Positions 24,729 through 34,265 of a stretch of DNA of 38,315 bases are shown here, piece after piece. The translations under genes and the position numbers were made by a program. How positions within the stretch are numbered: the first letter of the stretch is position 1; every line of letters starts with the position of its first letter. The DNA is from Mesorhizobium sp. LSJC280B00 (GTDB lineage Bacteria > Pseudomonadota > Alphaproteobacteria > Rhizobiales > Rhizobiaceae), in contig NZ_AYVL01000012.1 of assembly GCF_000502835.1 (NCBI RefSeq), positions 8,171 to 46,485 on the forward strand, in the 5' to 3' direction. A model generated the notes under the pieces. It was given only the letters and a program-made list of their open reading frames with translations. It did not search any database and was not told the DNA's origin.

Positions 24729-26021
24729 TCAAGCCTTGTTCTTGTTGTAGACGTCGAAGACGACGGCGCCGAGCAGCACCAGGCCTTTGACCACCTGCTG
24801 CCAATCGACATTGACGCCCATGATCGACATGCCGTTGTTCATGACGCCCATGATGAAGCCGCCGACCACCGCGCCGATGACCTGGCCGACGCCGCCCATC
24901 GCCGAAGCGCCACCGATGAACACCGCGGCGATGACGTCGAGCTCGCTGCCGAGGCCGGCCGCCGGCACAGCCTGCCCCAGGCGCGCTGCGATAATCAGGC
25001 CGCCGAGTGCCGACAGCACGCCCATATTGATGAACACCATCAACGTCAGCCGTTCGGTCTTGATGCCCGATAGCTGGGCTGCCTTGACATTGCCGCCCAT
25101 CGCATAGATGCGACGGCCGATCGTCATGCGTTTGGTAACGAAGACGAACAACGCGATCAGCACGCCCATCACCATGAGAACGATGGGGAGGCCCCTATAG
25201 GTGGCGAATTGGTAGACGAGAAACAGCGCCAGCGCGCTGATCACCAGGGTCTTGACGACGAACAGCGAGAAGGGCTCGGCTTCGTAGCCATGTTTCTCGC
25301 GGGTGCGCCGTGCCCTGAGCCCGAAATAGGCATAGGCGAGCACGGCGACGAGGCCGATCACGATCGTCGTCAGGTGCAGCGTCAGGCCGCTGCCGACAAT
25401 GGTTTTGCCGGCGGCGTTCACGGTTGGCGGTATCAGCGTCAATGGGCCGATCAGGTCCGGAATGAAGCCGGAACTGAGCGCCTTGAAGCCGACGGGAAGC
25501 GGCCCTACGGAAGACCCGCCACCCAGCAGCGCCTGGCAGATGCCGCGGAAGATCAGCATGCCCGCCAGCGTGACGATAAAGCTCGGTATTCGGTGATAGG
25601 CAATCCAGTAGCCTTGTGCCGCGCCGATCGCACCACCGACGATCAGGCAGATGATCGACACCACCAGCGGATTGCTCAATGGGCCAAGCGGCCAGATGAC
25701 CATCATCATCGCCGCCAGTGCGCCGATGAAGCCGGCGACGGAGCCGACGCTGAGATCGATGTGACCCGAAACGATCACCAGAAGCATGCCCAGCGCCATC
25801 ACGATGATGAAGCTGTTCTGCTGCACGAGATTGCTGAGGTTCACCGGCTTGAACAGCGTTCCGGACGTGGTGAACTGGAAGAACACCATGATTGCGATCA
25901 ACGCCAGCACCAACCCGTATTCGCGCAGGTTGGTGACCAGCGCCGAGACGGCAATGCGAGGTCCCTGTTGTAGATCCTGGGCAACGCCGGTCTGCGGCCC
26001 GGGAGCGCTTTCGGTGCTCAT
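24729..26021 (-). CDS. gguB: Sugar ABC transporter permease GguB
   Basis: 430-aa inner-membrane permease of the ribose/xylose (BPD_transp_2) type with about ten membrane helices. Family blocks: [22 protein letters not shown] near residue 80, [13 protein letters not shown] near 150, a cytoplasmic loop rich in charge near 225-240, and [19 protein letters not shown] near 380. The ATG at 26021 overlaps the gguA stop by four bases (ATGA), so translation is coupled. It pairs with GguA and takes sugar from ChvE. Confidence 0.94.
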   Translation of the reverse strand: MSTESAPGPQTGVAQDLQQGPRIAVSALVTNLREYGLVLALIAIMVFFQFTTSGTLFKPVNLSNLVQQNSFIIVMALGMLLVIVSGHIDLSVGSVAGFIGALAAMMMVIWPLGPLSNPLVVSIICLIVGGAIGAAQGYWIAYHRIPSFIVTLAGMLIFRGICQALLGGGSSVGPLPVGFKALSSGFIPDLIGPLTLIPPTVNAAGKTIVGSGLTLHLTTIVIGLVAVLAYAYFGLRARRTREKHGYEAEPFSLFVVKTLVISALALFLVYQFATYRGLPIVLMVMGVLIALFVFVTKRMTIGRRIYAMGGNVKAAQLSGIKTERLTLMVFINMGVLSALGGLIIAARLGQAVPAAGLGSELDVIAAVFIGGASAMGGVGQVIGAVVGGFIMGVMNNGMSIMGVNVDWQQVVKGLVLLGAVVFDVYNKNKA

Positions 26022-27550
26022 GATGCTTTTCCTTCTCCGCGGACGATGGCGCGCATTATCTTTTCCTGGCTGGCGTCGCTTGCCGCCATTTCGCCGACGA
26101 TGCGTCCTTCGTTCATGACGTAGATGCGGTCGGTGATGCCGAGCAGTTCGGGCATTTCCGACGAGATGACGATGATTGCCTTACCCTCGGAGGCGAGACG
26201 CGCGATGATCGTATAGATTTCATACTTGGCGCCGACGTCGATACCGCGTGTCGGCTCGTCGAGGATCAGCACTTCCGGATTGGCGAACAGCCATTTCGAC
26301 AGCACCACCTTCTGCTGATTGCCGCCAGAAAGGTTGCCGGTCATCTGGTAGACGCTCGAGGCGCGGATATTGGTCCTGCCGCGATAATCGTTGGCGACCG
26401 AAAGCTCGCGCAAATCGTCGATCACGCCGTGGCGCGACACGCCGGGCAGGTTGGCCAGCGTGATGTTGTGCTTGATGTGGTCGATCAAGTTGAGACCGTA
26501 GGTCTTGCGGTCCTCGGTAACGTAGGCAATGCCGTGTTCCACCGCCTTGCTCACCGAAGAGACGTCGATCGGCTTGCCGTTGAGGAACACCTCGCCGGTG
26601 ATGCGACGGCCATAGGACCGGCCGAACAGGCTCATGGCAAACTCGGTCCGGCCGGCGCCCATGAGCCCGGCAATGCCGACCACTTCGCCCTTGCGGGCGT
26701 TGAGGTTGATACCCTTGATGACCTGCCGCTCGGCATGGATGGGGTGGTAGACCGACCAGTTTTTCACTTCGAGAACGGTCTCGCCGATCTTCGGCTCGCG
26801 CGGCGGATAGCGGTCGTCGAGCGAACGGCCGACCATCGAGGTAATGATGCGGTCCTCCGAGATGTCCTTCTTGGCCAGCGTCTCGATGGTCCGCCCGTCA
26901 CGGATGATGGTGACCTTGTCGGCGACCCGGTTCACCTCGTTGAGCTTGTGCGAGATCAGGATCGAAGTGATGCCTTGCCGCTTGAATTCGAGCAGCAGAT
27001 CGAGCAGCGCCTGGCTGTCCTTTTCGGACAGGCTCGCGGTCGGCTCGTCGAGAATGAGCAACTTCACTTCCTTGCTGAGCGCCTTGGCGATCTCGACCAG
27101 CTGCTGCTTGCCGACGCCGATATTGGTGATCAGCGTGTTGGGGTCCTCCTTGAGGCCGACCTTCTTGAGCAGGGCGCTGGTGCGCGCCTCATTGGCATTC
27201 CAGTCGATGACGCCGTATCTGGCGTGCTCGTTGCCGAGAAAGATGTTTTCGGCGATCGACAGCATCGGCACCAGCGCAAGCTCCTGGTGGATGATGACGA
27301 TGCCCTTGCGCTCGCTGTCATGGATGCCTTTGAAATGGCACTCATCGCCGCGATAGATGATCTGGCCGTCATAGGTGCCGGACGGATACACACCCGACAG
27401 CACCTTCATCAGCGTCGACTTGCCGGCGCCGTTCTCGCCGACCACGGCATGGATCTCGCCTTCCTCGACCATGAGCTTGACGTTCGACAGCGCCTTGACG
27501 CCGGGAAACGTCTTGGTGATGTCGCGCATCTCCAAAATCGTCGATGCCAT
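26018..27550 (-). CDS. gguA: Sugar ABC transporter ATP-binding protein GguA
   Basis: 510-aa double ATPase of the monosaccharide importer class. First half: Walker [10 protein letters not shown] near residue 43, non-canonical signature [15 protein letters not shown], Walker [13 protein letters not shown]. Second half: degenerate Walker [12 protein letters not shown], canonical signature [14 protein letters not shown], Walker [15 protein letters not shown]. One intact and one degenerate site is normal for this class. The ATG at 27550 has AGGAG upstream; the longer frame to 27583 is not needed. Follows chvE by 99 nt containing a hairpin. Confidence 0.94.
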   Translation of the reverse strand: MASTILEMRDITKTFPGVKALSNVKLMVEEGEIHAVVGENGAGKSTLMKVLSGVYPSGTYDGQIIYRGDECHFKGIHDSERKGIVIIHQELALVPMLSIAENIFLGNEHARYGVIDWNANEARTSALLKKVGLKEDPNTLITNIGVGKQQLVEIAKALSKEVKLLILDEPTASLSEKDSQALLDLLLEFKRQGITSILISHKLNEVNRVADKVTIIRDGRTIETLAKKDISEDRIITSMVGRSLDDRYPPREPKIGETVLEVKNWSVYHPIHAERQVIKGINLNARKGEVVGIAGLMGAGRTEFAMSLFGRSYGRRITGEVFLNGKPIDVSSVSKAVEHGIAYVTEDRKTYGLNLIDHIKHNITLANLPGVSRHGVIDDLRELSVANDYRGRTNIRASSVYQMTGNLSGGNQQKVVLSKWLFANPEVLILDEPTRGIDVGAKYEIYTIIARLASEGKAIIVISSEMPELLGITDRIYVMNEGRIVGEMAASDASQEKIMRAIVRGEGKAS

Positions 27551-27604
27551 TGAGAATACCACTCCTGCGAGGTCCGCAAACAATACCGGGCTGGCTCGCC
27601 AACG

Positions 27605-27632
27605 AAAAGGGGCCCTGCCTGCGCAGGACCCC
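27605..27632 (-). terminator. Intercistronic hairpin between chvE and gguA
   Basis: On the minus strand GGGGTCCTG, loop CGCAGG, CAGGGCCCC, then four T. It is 17 nt after the chvE stop. A 9-bp GC stem with a short T-run suggests partial termination or 3'-end protection, the usual way binding-protein mRNA is kept in excess of transporter mRNA. Confidence 0.7.
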
Positions 27633-27649
27633 AGGCTTTGTAACCGCGA

Positions 27650-28714
27650 TTACTTCAGTTCTTCGGCCTTGATGTAGCCGGAGTCGACCACCAGGGCCTG
27701 GTAGTTCGACTTGTCGACGTCATGCGGCGTCAACAGGATCGAGGGAACGACCTTGACGTCGTTGTTGTAGGTCGTGGTGTCGAGGCCTTCCGGCTTGCCG
27801 CCCGAGAGCACCTTATCGACGAGTTCGACCGTCGCCTTGGCGAGTTCGCGGGTGTCCTTGAACACCGTCGAATACTGTTCGCCGGCGATGATCGCCTTGA
27901 CCGAAGCGGTCTCGGCGTCCTGTCCGGTGACGATCGGCCATGGCTGATCGGCGGTGCCGTAGCCTACGGCGCGCAGCGAAGCGATGATGCCGCGCGACAG
28001 GCCGTCATAGGGCGAGAGCACGCCATCGACGCGGCTGCCGTCCGAGTAGTTGGCGGAGAGCAGATTGTCCATACGGGCCTGGGCGGTTGCCGCCAGCCAG
28101 CGCAGCGTGCCGACCTTGTCCATGCCCATCTGGCCGGACTTCACGACGAGGGTCTTGTCGTCGATTAGCGGCTGAAGAACCGACATGGCGCCGTTATAGA
28201 AGAAGAACGCATTGTTGTCGTCCGGCGAACCGCCGAACAGCTCGATGTTGAACGGGCCCTTCTTCTCGGGATAACCGAGACCCTTGAGCAGCGATTTGGC
28301 CTGGATGACGCCGACGCCGAAATTGTCGAAGGTGGTGTAGTAGTCGACATTTGGCGTCTTCTTGATCAGGCGGTCGTAAGCGACGACGACAACGCCGGCG
28401 TCATTCGCCTTCTGCAACGCATCGCCCATCGTGGTGCCGTCGATCGAAGCGATGATCAGCGCCTTCGGGCCCTTGGTGATTTCGTTTTCCAGCTGGCTGA
28501 GCTGGTTCGGAATGTCGTCCTGCGCGTACTGCAGGTCGACAGTGTAGCCCAGAGCCTCGAGCTGGGACTTGACGGCGTCGCCGTCGTTGATCCAGCGCTG
28601 CGAGGTCTTGGTGGGCATCAGCACGCCGATCAGGCCTTCGCCCGCCTGCGCCGGCAGCGTCATGGCCGCGATGCCTAGGGCCGCGACGGCGGCCAGTGTC
28701 TTGACAATCTTCAC
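27650..28714 (-). CDS. chvE: Periplasmic multiple-sugar-binding protein ChvE
   Basis: 354 aa, the length of Agrobacterium ChvE. Signal peptide at residues 1-25 (cleavage after PAQA), then [35 protein letters not shown] and [20 protein letters not shown], as in ChvE/xylose-binding proteins. It binds aldoses such as arabinose, galactose, glucose and fucose for uptake through GguAB; in Agrobacterium it also presents sugars to the VirA sensor, for which there is no sign here. The start is GTG at 28714 with AGGGAGAG 5 nt before it; no ATG is in frame nearby. First gene of the operon, divergent from gbpR. Confidence 0.93.
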   Translation of the reverse strand: MKIVKTLAAVAALGIAAMTLPAQAGEGLIGVLMPTKTSQRWINDGDAVKSQLEALGYTVDLQYAQDDIPNQLSQLENEITKGPKALIIASIDGTTMGDALQKANDAGVVVVAYDRLIKKTPNVDYYTTFDNFGVGVIQAKSLLKGLGYPEKKGPFNIELFGGSPDDNNAFFFYNGAMSVLQPLIDDKTLVVKSGQMGMDKVGTLRWLAATAQARMDNLLSANYSDGSRVDGVLSPYDGLSRGIIASLRAVGYGTADQPWPIVTGQDAETASVKAIIAGEQYSTVFKDTRELAKATVELVDKVLSGGKPEGLDTTTYNNDVKVVPSILLTPHDVDKSNYQALVVDSGYIKAEELK

Positions 28715-28946
28715 ATTAACTCTCCCTGGTTGATGGACGCGTACCCTTGGGTTTCGTGGGCCGCGCAATCGTGCAGGAGCGCCAAACGCGCCGCTGCCGT
28801 CAATCGATCTCCGGTATCCTCCCAATCGGCCCCGAGACTCTGGTTTCAATCGATACGAGTTTTCCCTCGTCACCGACCGTCAAGCCTCAGGACGCGCGAA
28901 GGGTGTGTCGCTTTGCCATAACTGTCAAATGCGATCTTTGATGGTT

Positions 28947-28968
28947 GCTATATCGAGACTGATATGGC
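28947..28968. promoter_or_regulatory. LysR-type dyad in the gbpR-chvE divergence
   Basis: GCTATATC, six bases, GATATGGC: arms match at 7 of 8 positions. It lies 63 bp before the gbpR start and 233 bp before chvE, in a 317-nt gap with no gene. LysR-type proteins bind such dyads near their own promoter, so this is a candidate GbpR site. The remainder of the gap shows no structure I can name. Confidence 0.4.
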
Positions 28969-29031
28969 TTAGGCTAGTGACGACGCTGCCGGATCCAGCC
29001 AGGGCGCCGGGCGTAAGAGTAGGGAAGAATC

Positions 29032-30021
29032 ATGGCGGCGCTGCGAAATCCTGACGGAATATCAGCCAGTTACGATGAAATTCCGGGTGATGGCGGAACC
29101 TTGCTGCGCAGCGGCTTGAGCCTGCGTCACATGCGCATGATCGCAGCCCTCGACGAGCACGGCCGGGTGAGCGCCGCGGCCCAGGTCATGAACATCTCGC
29201 AGCCGGCGGCCTCGCGCATGATCGCCGAGATGGAGGCCGTGCTCGACGTCAAGCTCTGCGAAAGGCTGCCGCGCGGCGTCACGCTGACACCCTATGGCAA
29301 GGCGTTGGCACGGCGCGCGCGATCGATCCTGCTCGAGATGCGCGAGGTCGATCGCGAGATTTTCGAGCTCAAGGCGGGCAAAGGCGGCTCGGTGTTCCTG
29401 GGCGCGGTGACAGCACCGGCGATCGAGCTGGCGGTGCCGGCGATCCGCGAGATCCGGCGCCTTTATCCGCGCATCGAAATCACCATGCAGGTCGAGACAT
29501 CGAACGTCCTGGCGCGCGAGCTGATCGCCTCGCGCCACGATTTCATCATCGCCCGCATCCCCGACGACCTCAATCCGCGGCTGTTCGAAGCGCGCGTCAT
29601 CGGCGTCGAGAAAGCCTGCCTGATCGTGCGCCGCGGCCACCCGCTGACCAAGGGCAAGGCGGTGCGGCTGGAAGACACCGCCGCCTATGACTGGGTTTTC
29701 CAGTCGGGCGGCTCGCCGCTGCGCCAGGCGATGGAAAGCAACTTTTTGAACCGCAACATCGCGCTGCCGGACCGCATCCTCAACACCAGCTCGCTGCTAT
29801 TGACTCTGGTCATGGTCGCGCAATCCGACGCCATCGCGCCGGTGTCGATCCAGGTCGCGAAGTTCATCCAGAACCCCGAGGGCCTGGCCGGCGCTATCGA
29901 TGTCGTCCACACTGAATTCGACATCGAGGTCAGGCCGTACAGCCTGATCACGGTGAAGAACCGCGCGCTGTCACCGGCAGCCAAGATGCTGCACGATTTT
30001 ATTTTGCGAGAGGTGGGCTGA
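29032..30021 (+). CDS. gbpR: LysR-type regulator GbpR
   Basis: 329-aa LysR-family activator/repressor. The N-terminal winged HTH is at about 25-85 (LSLRHMRMIAALDEHGRVSA, ISQPAASRMIAEMEAVL). The periplasmic-binding-like effector domain follows from about 115 (SVFLGAVTAPAIELAVPAI). Sited head-to-head with chvE-gguABC exactly as the galactose-binding-protein regulator gene is in Agrobacterium, which is the main reason for the name. It should control chvE in response to sugars. Confidence 0.87.
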   Translation: MAALRNPDGISASYDEIPGDGGTLLRSGLSLRHMRMIAALDEHGRVSAAAQVMNISQPAASRMIAEMEAVLDVKLCERLPRGVTLTPYGKALARRARSILLEMREVDREIFELKAGKGGSVFLGAVTAPAIELAVPAIREIRRLYPRIEITMQVETSNVLARELIASRHDFIIARIPDDLNPRLFEARVIGVEKACLIVRRGHPLTKGKAVRLEDTAAYDWVFQSGGSPLRQAMESNFLNRNIALPDRILNTSSLLLTLVMVAQSDAIAPVSIQVAKFIQNPEGLAGAIDVVHTEFDIEVRPYSLITVKNRALSPAAKMLHDFILREVG

Positions 30022-30025
30022 GGGT

Positions 30026-30041
30026 TGGAGCGGGTAGCGGG
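30026..30041. repeat. 16-bp copy of the tRNA-Gly 3' end
   Basis: TGGAGCGGGTAGCGGG here is identical to 30335-30350, the CCA end, acceptor strand and part of the T arm of the tRNA-Gly gene, in the same orientation. The next bases also look like a decayed T arm. The two copies enclose about 293 nt with no gene. Confidence 0.7.
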
Positions 30042-30123
30042 CGCATCCCGTGGCCGGCCAGACGACCAGACAGGCCCGCCAGCAGCGGCGCCGATGCACG
30101 TCGGCCACTACTGCCTGATGCTC

Positions 30124-30154
30124 AAAAAAAGCCCGCCAGCAGAAGCCAGCGGGC
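30124..30154 (-). terminator. Intrinsic terminator downstream of tRNA-Gly
   Basis: On the minus strand GCCCGCTGGC, loop TTCT, GCTGGCGGGC, then seven T. Ten paired bases with two G-U pairs. It is about 180 nt beyond the tRNA 3' end, inside the 313-nt gene-free stretch between gbpR and the tRNA, and would end the tRNA transcript. Confidence 0.8.
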
Positions 30155-30334
30155 CAAGGGTAGACTTTCCGGTTGGGGTCATTCGAGGCCCCGCCGACCC
30201 TCAATGTGAGATATTCCACGAACTGGCACATCGGCCAAACAGATGAAAGACGGCCAGCCGGGCTGTAAAACTGCCTATAAATCCGCTGGTTTTCAGCTTG
30301 GCCAGAACAAGTGCAATGCACCGGGGGCAAAAGC

Positions 30335-30408
30335 TGGAGCGGGTAGCGGGAATCGAACCCGCGCGTTCAGCTTGGGAAGCTGACAAGCTACCATTACATC
30401 ATACCCGC
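30335..30408 (-). tRNA. tRNA-Gly (anticodon CCC)
   Basis: 74 nt including an encoded CCA. Acceptor stem GCGGGTA pairs with TACCCGC, discriminator T. Anticodon stem TCAGC/GCTGA encloses TTCCCAA, so the anticodon is CCC; the T arm is CGGGTTCGATTCCCG. All four arms fold. It decodes GGG glycine codons. Its 3' end is duplicated 309 bp downstream. Confidence 0.96.
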
Positions 30409-30539
30409 GCTGGTTCCTCCGATATCATGGCCCGGCGCCGATGCGCAATCCGGTTTGAGGGCTCGGCTTGATGCAGGGCTATCAACTGCGTATTTCTAGG
30501 CATGTGCCCGAATCGCGGCACCCGACTGTGGAGACAGGC

Positions 30540-30803
30540 TTGTCCGCACTGAACCGCTTTCTCGGCGATACGCCGCTCCGGGTGATCCTGAAGCTGCTTG
30601 TGGTGTCGTTCCTCGTCGGGCTGGTCATGAATGCCTTCGGCTGGTCGCCGATGGATGTGCTTTACGGCATTCGCAAATTCTTCATCGACCTGTGGAATTT
30701 GGGCTTCCACGCCATCGACCGTTTCCTCGGCTACATCCTGCTCGGTGCCGCGATCGTCGTGCCGGCCTTCATCCTGCTCAGGATCGCTAACTACCGGAAA
30801 TGA
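30540..30803 (+). CDS. Small two-helix membrane protein (DUF6460-like)
   Basis: About 87 aa from a TTG at 30540, which has GGAG 6 nt before it; ATG 30471 or 30468 would add a non-conserved, partly tRNA-proximal leader. Two hydrophobic segments, VILKLLVVSFLVGLVMNAF and YILLGAAIVVPAFILLRI, flank a short amphipathic stretch with Gly-Trp-Ser-Pro. I associate this pattern with a short uncharacterised family in Hyphomicrobiales. Inner-membrane location is likely; role unknown. It ends 4 nt before the convergent deacetylase-like gene. Confidence 0.7.
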   Translation: MSALNRFLGDTPLRVILKLLVVSFLVGLVMNAFGWSPMDVLYGIRKFFIDLWNLGFHAIDRFLGYILLGAAIVVPAFILLRIANYRK

Positions 30804-30807
30804 ATTT

Positions 30808-31710
30808 TCAGGCGTAGCCCGCCGCCACCTCGAACAGGATGGCGTGCCGTGCAGCAAGTGCTGCGACATCCGTCGAATAGCCTCCGCCGATAACGCCGCA
30901 TACCGGTATGCCAAGCGTGCGGAAATGGCGGATCACCATATCGTCGCGGGCACGCAGCCCGTCATCCGTGAGCGACAACCTGCCGAGCCGGTCCTCGACA
31001 TGGACATCGACGCCGGCATTGTAGAAGACGAGGTCCCAGCGCCTTCGCGCCGACAACTCCGGCAGGATGGCGTCCAGCCGCTCCAGATAGGCTGAATCGC
31101 CGGCGCCGTCGGGCAGGGCGACATCGAGATCGGAGGCGATCTTGAGCGCGGGGTAGTTGCGGTCGCCATGCATGGAGAAGGTAAACACGCGCGGCTCGTC
31201 GTTGAGGATATCCGCCGTGCCGTCGCCCTGATGCACGTCGAGGTCGACGACCAGGATGTTTTGGACAGCAGCTTCGGCGAGCAGCACCAGCGCGGCAACG
31301 GCTACGTCGTTGAAGGTGCAGAAGCCGGCGCCTTGCGCGCGCCGCGCGTGATGGCTGCCGCCGGCGGTGTTGCAGGCGATGCCGTTCAGCAACGCCAGCC
31401 GCGCTGCCAGCACCGTGCCGGCCGTTGCGAGCTGCGCCCTCAGCGAAACCCGCGGTCCCACGGGAAAGCCGATCTCGCGCTCGATCGCCACCGGCACTTC
31501 GCAGGCAAGCACCTGGTCGACATAGTCGACCGCGTGGGCAAGCTTCAGCCATGATGGCCGCGCCGCCTCCGGCATGTTGAGCGCTTCGGGCTGCGCCAGG
31601 CCGCGTGCCCGCAAGGCATCCATCAGCAGCGGATATTTGCTCATCGGGAAGCGGTGGTTGACGGCGAAGCCGGCGTCGTAGTCGGGATGATGAACGATCT
31701 GCAAGGGCAT
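30808..31710 (-). CDS. Histone-deacetylase-fold (acetylpolyamine/acetoin-type) hydrolase
   Basis: 300 aa, a zinc hydrolase of the arginase/deacetylase fold. Active-site features are in order: His-His in AGGSHHARRAQGAGFCTFND near residue 118, the metal-binding Asp-x-His in VVDLDVHQGDGTADIL near 153, and GGGYSTD near 280 with the transition-state Tyr. The DVHQGDGT wording is that of class IV-like bacterial members. Bacterial relatives remove acetyl groups from polyamines or other small amines or act on acetylated proteins; substrate unknown. The ATG at 31710 is preferred over the longer frame to 31815, which overlaps the divergent MATE gene. Confidence 0.88.
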   Translation of the reverse strand: MPLQIVHHPDYDAGFAVNHRFPMSKYPLLMDALRARGLAQPEALNMPEAARPSWLKLAHAVDYVDQVLACEVPVAIEREIGFPVGPRVSLRAQLATAGTVLAARLALLNGIACNTAGGSHHARRAQGAGFCTFNDVAVAALVLLAEAAVQNILVVDLDVHQGDGTADILNDEPRVFTFSMHGDRNYPALKIASDLDVALPDGAGDSAYLERLDAILPELSARRRWDLVFYNAGVDVHVEDRLGRLSLTDDGLRARDDMVIRHFRTLGIPVCGVIGGGYSTDVAALAARHAILFEVAAGYA

Positions 31711-31760
31711 GGGACGGGCGGTGCGCCAGAGGCGGGTTTCGGTTGACCATAGCGGGGTGG

Positions 31761-33185
31761 ATGGTTGCGCGAGGTCCGCAAACTGGGGCACATCGGCTAG
31801 CCGATCAAGCCGCAACAGGAAGCAACACGCGTTTGGAGCAGGCTTTACCCACCGAAGTCCACGCCACCGAAGCCAGGGCCTTCGTCGTCACCAACCGCTC
31901 GGTGCTCGCCATCGCCGTGCCGATGACGCTTGCCTATCTGACGACGCCGTTGCTCGGAATTGTCGACACGGCGGTGATTGGGCAGTTCGGCGACGCCGCC
32001 CTTCTCGGCGGCCTGGCGGCCGGCGCCCTGATCTTCGACGTCGTTTTCACCACCTTCAACTTCCTGCGCTCCGGCACCACCGGCCTCGTCGCCCAGGCCT
32101 TCGGGCGCGGCGATGCGCTGGAGGAGCAGGCGGTGTTCTGGCGCGCCGTGCTGATCGCGGTCGTCGCCGGCGTCGTGCTTGCCGCGCTTGCGCCGCTGGT
32201 CTCCACCGCCGGGCAATGGTTCATAGGCGCCGAACCGCGCGTCAGCGCGGCGATGGACGTCTATATCCGCATCAGGATGCTCGCCGCACCGTTCTCCCTG
32301 ATCAATTACGCCATCCTCGGTTACGTGCTTGGGCGCGGCGAGGGCGGGCTCGGGCTGATGCTGCAATTGATACTGAACGGCATCAACATCGCCCTCTGCT
32401 TCCTGCTTGGCCTGGAGTTCGGCTGGGGCGTCGCCGGCGTCGCCTGGGCGACGCTCACCGGCGAATTCGTCGCCATGCTGCTGGGTCTCGCCATCGTCGG
32501 CCGGCGCTTCTGGGCGGCACCCAGGCTGCCGCGCCACCGCGTCCTCGATCTGCCGGCATTCCTGCGCATGATGTCGCTCAACCGCGATATCATGATCCGC
32601 TCCTTTTCGCTGCTCGCCGCCTTCGCGCTGTTCACGCGCCAGGGCGCGCAGTTCGGCACGCTGACGCTGGCCGCCAACGCCGTGCTGATGAACCTGTTCC
32701 TGGTTGCCGGCTATTTCATCGACGGTTTCGCCACTGCCGCCGAGCAGCTCGCCGGCCGCGCCATCGGAGCGCGCGCCGCCACCGCCTTTAACCAGGCGGT
32801 GCGGCTGACGCTGCTTTGGGGACTCGGTCTGGCCGGCGCGGCGACACTCTTCTTCCTGCTGGAGGGCACGGATCTGATCGCCCTGATCACGACCGCGACG
32901 GACGTCCGCGCCATTGCCGACATCTACCTGCCCTGGGCGGCGTTCACCGCGCTCAGCGGCGTGCTGGCTTTCCAGATGGACGGTGTCTTCATCGGCGCAA
33001 CATGGTCGCGCGACATGCGCAACATGATGCTGTTGTCATTCCTGGCGTTCAGCGCCGCGCTGCTGATCCTGGCGCCGGCCTTCGGTAATCACGGCTTGTG
33101 GGCGGCGTTGCATGTCTTCCTGCTGGTACGCGGCTTCAGCCTGCTCGCCATATTGCGGCTGCGGGTGCGCGCGGTCTTTGGCTGA
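31761..33185 (+). CDS. MATE-family efflux transporter
   Basis: About 474 aa, twelve membrane helices, DinF-like branch of the MATE exporters, which push out drugs or organic cations using Na+ or H+. Early helix TLAYLTTPLLGIVDTAVIGQF and the loop FLRSGTTGLVAQAFGRGD are typical. Two starts compete: ATG 31761 with GGGGTGG directly ahead, or TTG 31833 with AGGAAG 10 nt ahead, which starts nearer the conserved region and leaves 122 nt for divergent promoters. Substrate not predictable. Confidence 0.9.
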   Translation: MVARGPQTGAHRLADQAATGSNTRLEQALPTEVHATEARAFVVTNRSVLAIAVPMTLAYLTTPLLGIVDTAVIGQFGDAALLGGLAAGALIFDVVFTTFNFLRSGTTGLVAQAFGRGDALEEQAVFWRAVLIAVVAGVVLAALAPLVSTAGQWFIGAEPRVSAAMDVYIRIRMLAAPFSLINYAILGYVLGRGEGGLGLMLQLILNGINIALCFLLGLEFGWGVAGVAWATLTGEFVAMLLGLAIVGRRFWAAPRLPRHRVLDLPAFLRMMSLNRDIMIRSFSLLAAFALFTRQGAQFGTLTLAANAVLMNLFLVAGYFIDGFATAAEQLAGRAIGARAATAFNQAVRLTLLWGLGLAGAATLFFLLEGTDLIALITTATDVRAIADIYLPWAAFTALSGVLAFQMDGVFIGATWSRDMRNMMLLSFLAFSAALLILAPAFGNHGLWAALHVFLLVRGFSLLAILRLRVRAVFG

Positions 33186-33188
33186 TCG

Positions 33189-34265
33189 CTAAAACGGTTT
33201 CGCCGCCCAGTGATCGAGGCGGCTGTCGCGAAGCTCGCGCAGCGACTTCAGCCGTTGACTGTCCATGAAACGGGCCATGCCGGAAAGAATGCGCCCCGGC
33301 AGCGCGGGCCCGGCATAGATCATGCCGGTATAGAGCTGGACGAGATCGGCGCCGGCACGGATCTTTTCCAGCGCCGTCTCGGCGGAATCGACGCCGCCGA
33401 CGCCGATGATGGTGGGATCCGGGCCAAGCAGTTTTCGCATCCTTGCCAGCACGATAGTCGAGCGCTCGAACAAGGGTTTCCCCGAAAGCCCGCCGGTCTC
33501 GCCGGCAAGGCCGGCGCTGCTCAGGCCGGCTCGCGCGATCGTTGTGTTGGAGACGATGACGCCGTCCATTTGCTTGTCGCTGATCTCGGCGGCGATGTCC
33601 TCAAGCTCGGCCTCGACCAGATCCGGCGCGATCTTGAGGAACACGGGCGGTTTTGCCGGTGCTGCCGCACGCGCGGCCATGACCCGCGACAGAAGTTCGC
33701 CAAGCTGTTCGCGTGCCTGCATGTTGCGCAGGCCCGGCGTGTTCGGCGAGGAGATGTTGATTGCCAGATAACTGGCATATCGCGCGAACCGGACCACGCC
33801 GCGTTCATAGTCACTGACGCGGTCGGTGCTGTCCTTGTTGGCGCCGATGTTGACGCCGACGATGCCGGCACGGCCCATGCGGGCGGCAAGGCGCTTTTCC
33901 GCGGCGGCGTGGCCTTCATTGTTGAAGCCCAGCCGGTTGATCACTGCCCCGTCCGAAGGCAGCCGGAAGATGCGCGGCTTCGGATTGCCGGTCTGCGGCA
34001 GCGGCGTGATCGTGCCGACCTCGGCGAAGCCGAAGCCGAGGCCGAGCAGCGCGTCCGGCACTTCGGCATTCTTGTCGTAACCCGCGGCCATGCCGAGCGG
34101 GTTCGGGAAACCGAGCCCGCAACGGCTGACCTTTAACCTGTTGTCCTGCGGCGGACGACCGGCGACCGGCAGCCCGCATCTCAGCGCGGCAATCGACAGC
34201 CCATGCGCGGTTTCCGGATCGAGCGTGAACAGCAGTTTCTGGCCGATCCGGTCGAACGCGCTCAT
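33189..34265 (-). CDS. pyrD: Dihydroorotate dehydrogenase (quinone), class 2
   Basis: Oxidises dihydroorotate to orotate in pyrimidine synthesis, passing electrons to quinone at the inner membrane. 358 aa, class 2 length, with the N-terminal amphipathic membrane-binding part (FDRIGQKLLFTLDPETAH). FMN/substrate motifs: NPLGMAAGYDKNAE near residue 55, VGTITPLPQTGNPKPRIFR near 82, and the catalytic serine loop NISSPNTPGLR near 172. Its start overlaps the stop of the DUF952 gene by four bases. Confidence 0.95.
   Translation of the reverse strand: MSAFDRIGQKLLFTLDPETAHGLSIAALRCGLPVAGRPPQDNRLKVSRCGLGFPNPLGMAAGYDKNAEVPDALLGLGFGFAEVGTITPLPQTGNPKPRIFRLPSDGAVINRLGFNNEGHAAAEKRLAARMGRAGIVGVNIGANKDSTDRVSDYERGVVRFARYASYLAINISSPNTPGLRNMQAREQLGELLSRVMAARAAAPAKPPVFLKIAPDLVEAELEDIAAEISDKQMDGVIVSNTTIARAGLSSAGLAGETGGLSGKPLFERSTIVLARMRKLLGPDPTIIGVGGVDSAETALEKIRAGADLVQLYTGMIYAGPALPGRILSGMARFMDSQRLKSLRELRDSRLDHWAAKPF

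Noticed and set aside
26429..27553. Long antisense frame over gguA
   Set aside because: A shadow of the ABC ATPase gene with no recognisable protein features.
29971..30330. 119-codon frame on the minus strand between gbpR and the tRNA
   Set aside because: It overlaps the gbpR end, contains the terminator hairpin of the tRNA transcript and has no ribosome site or family features.
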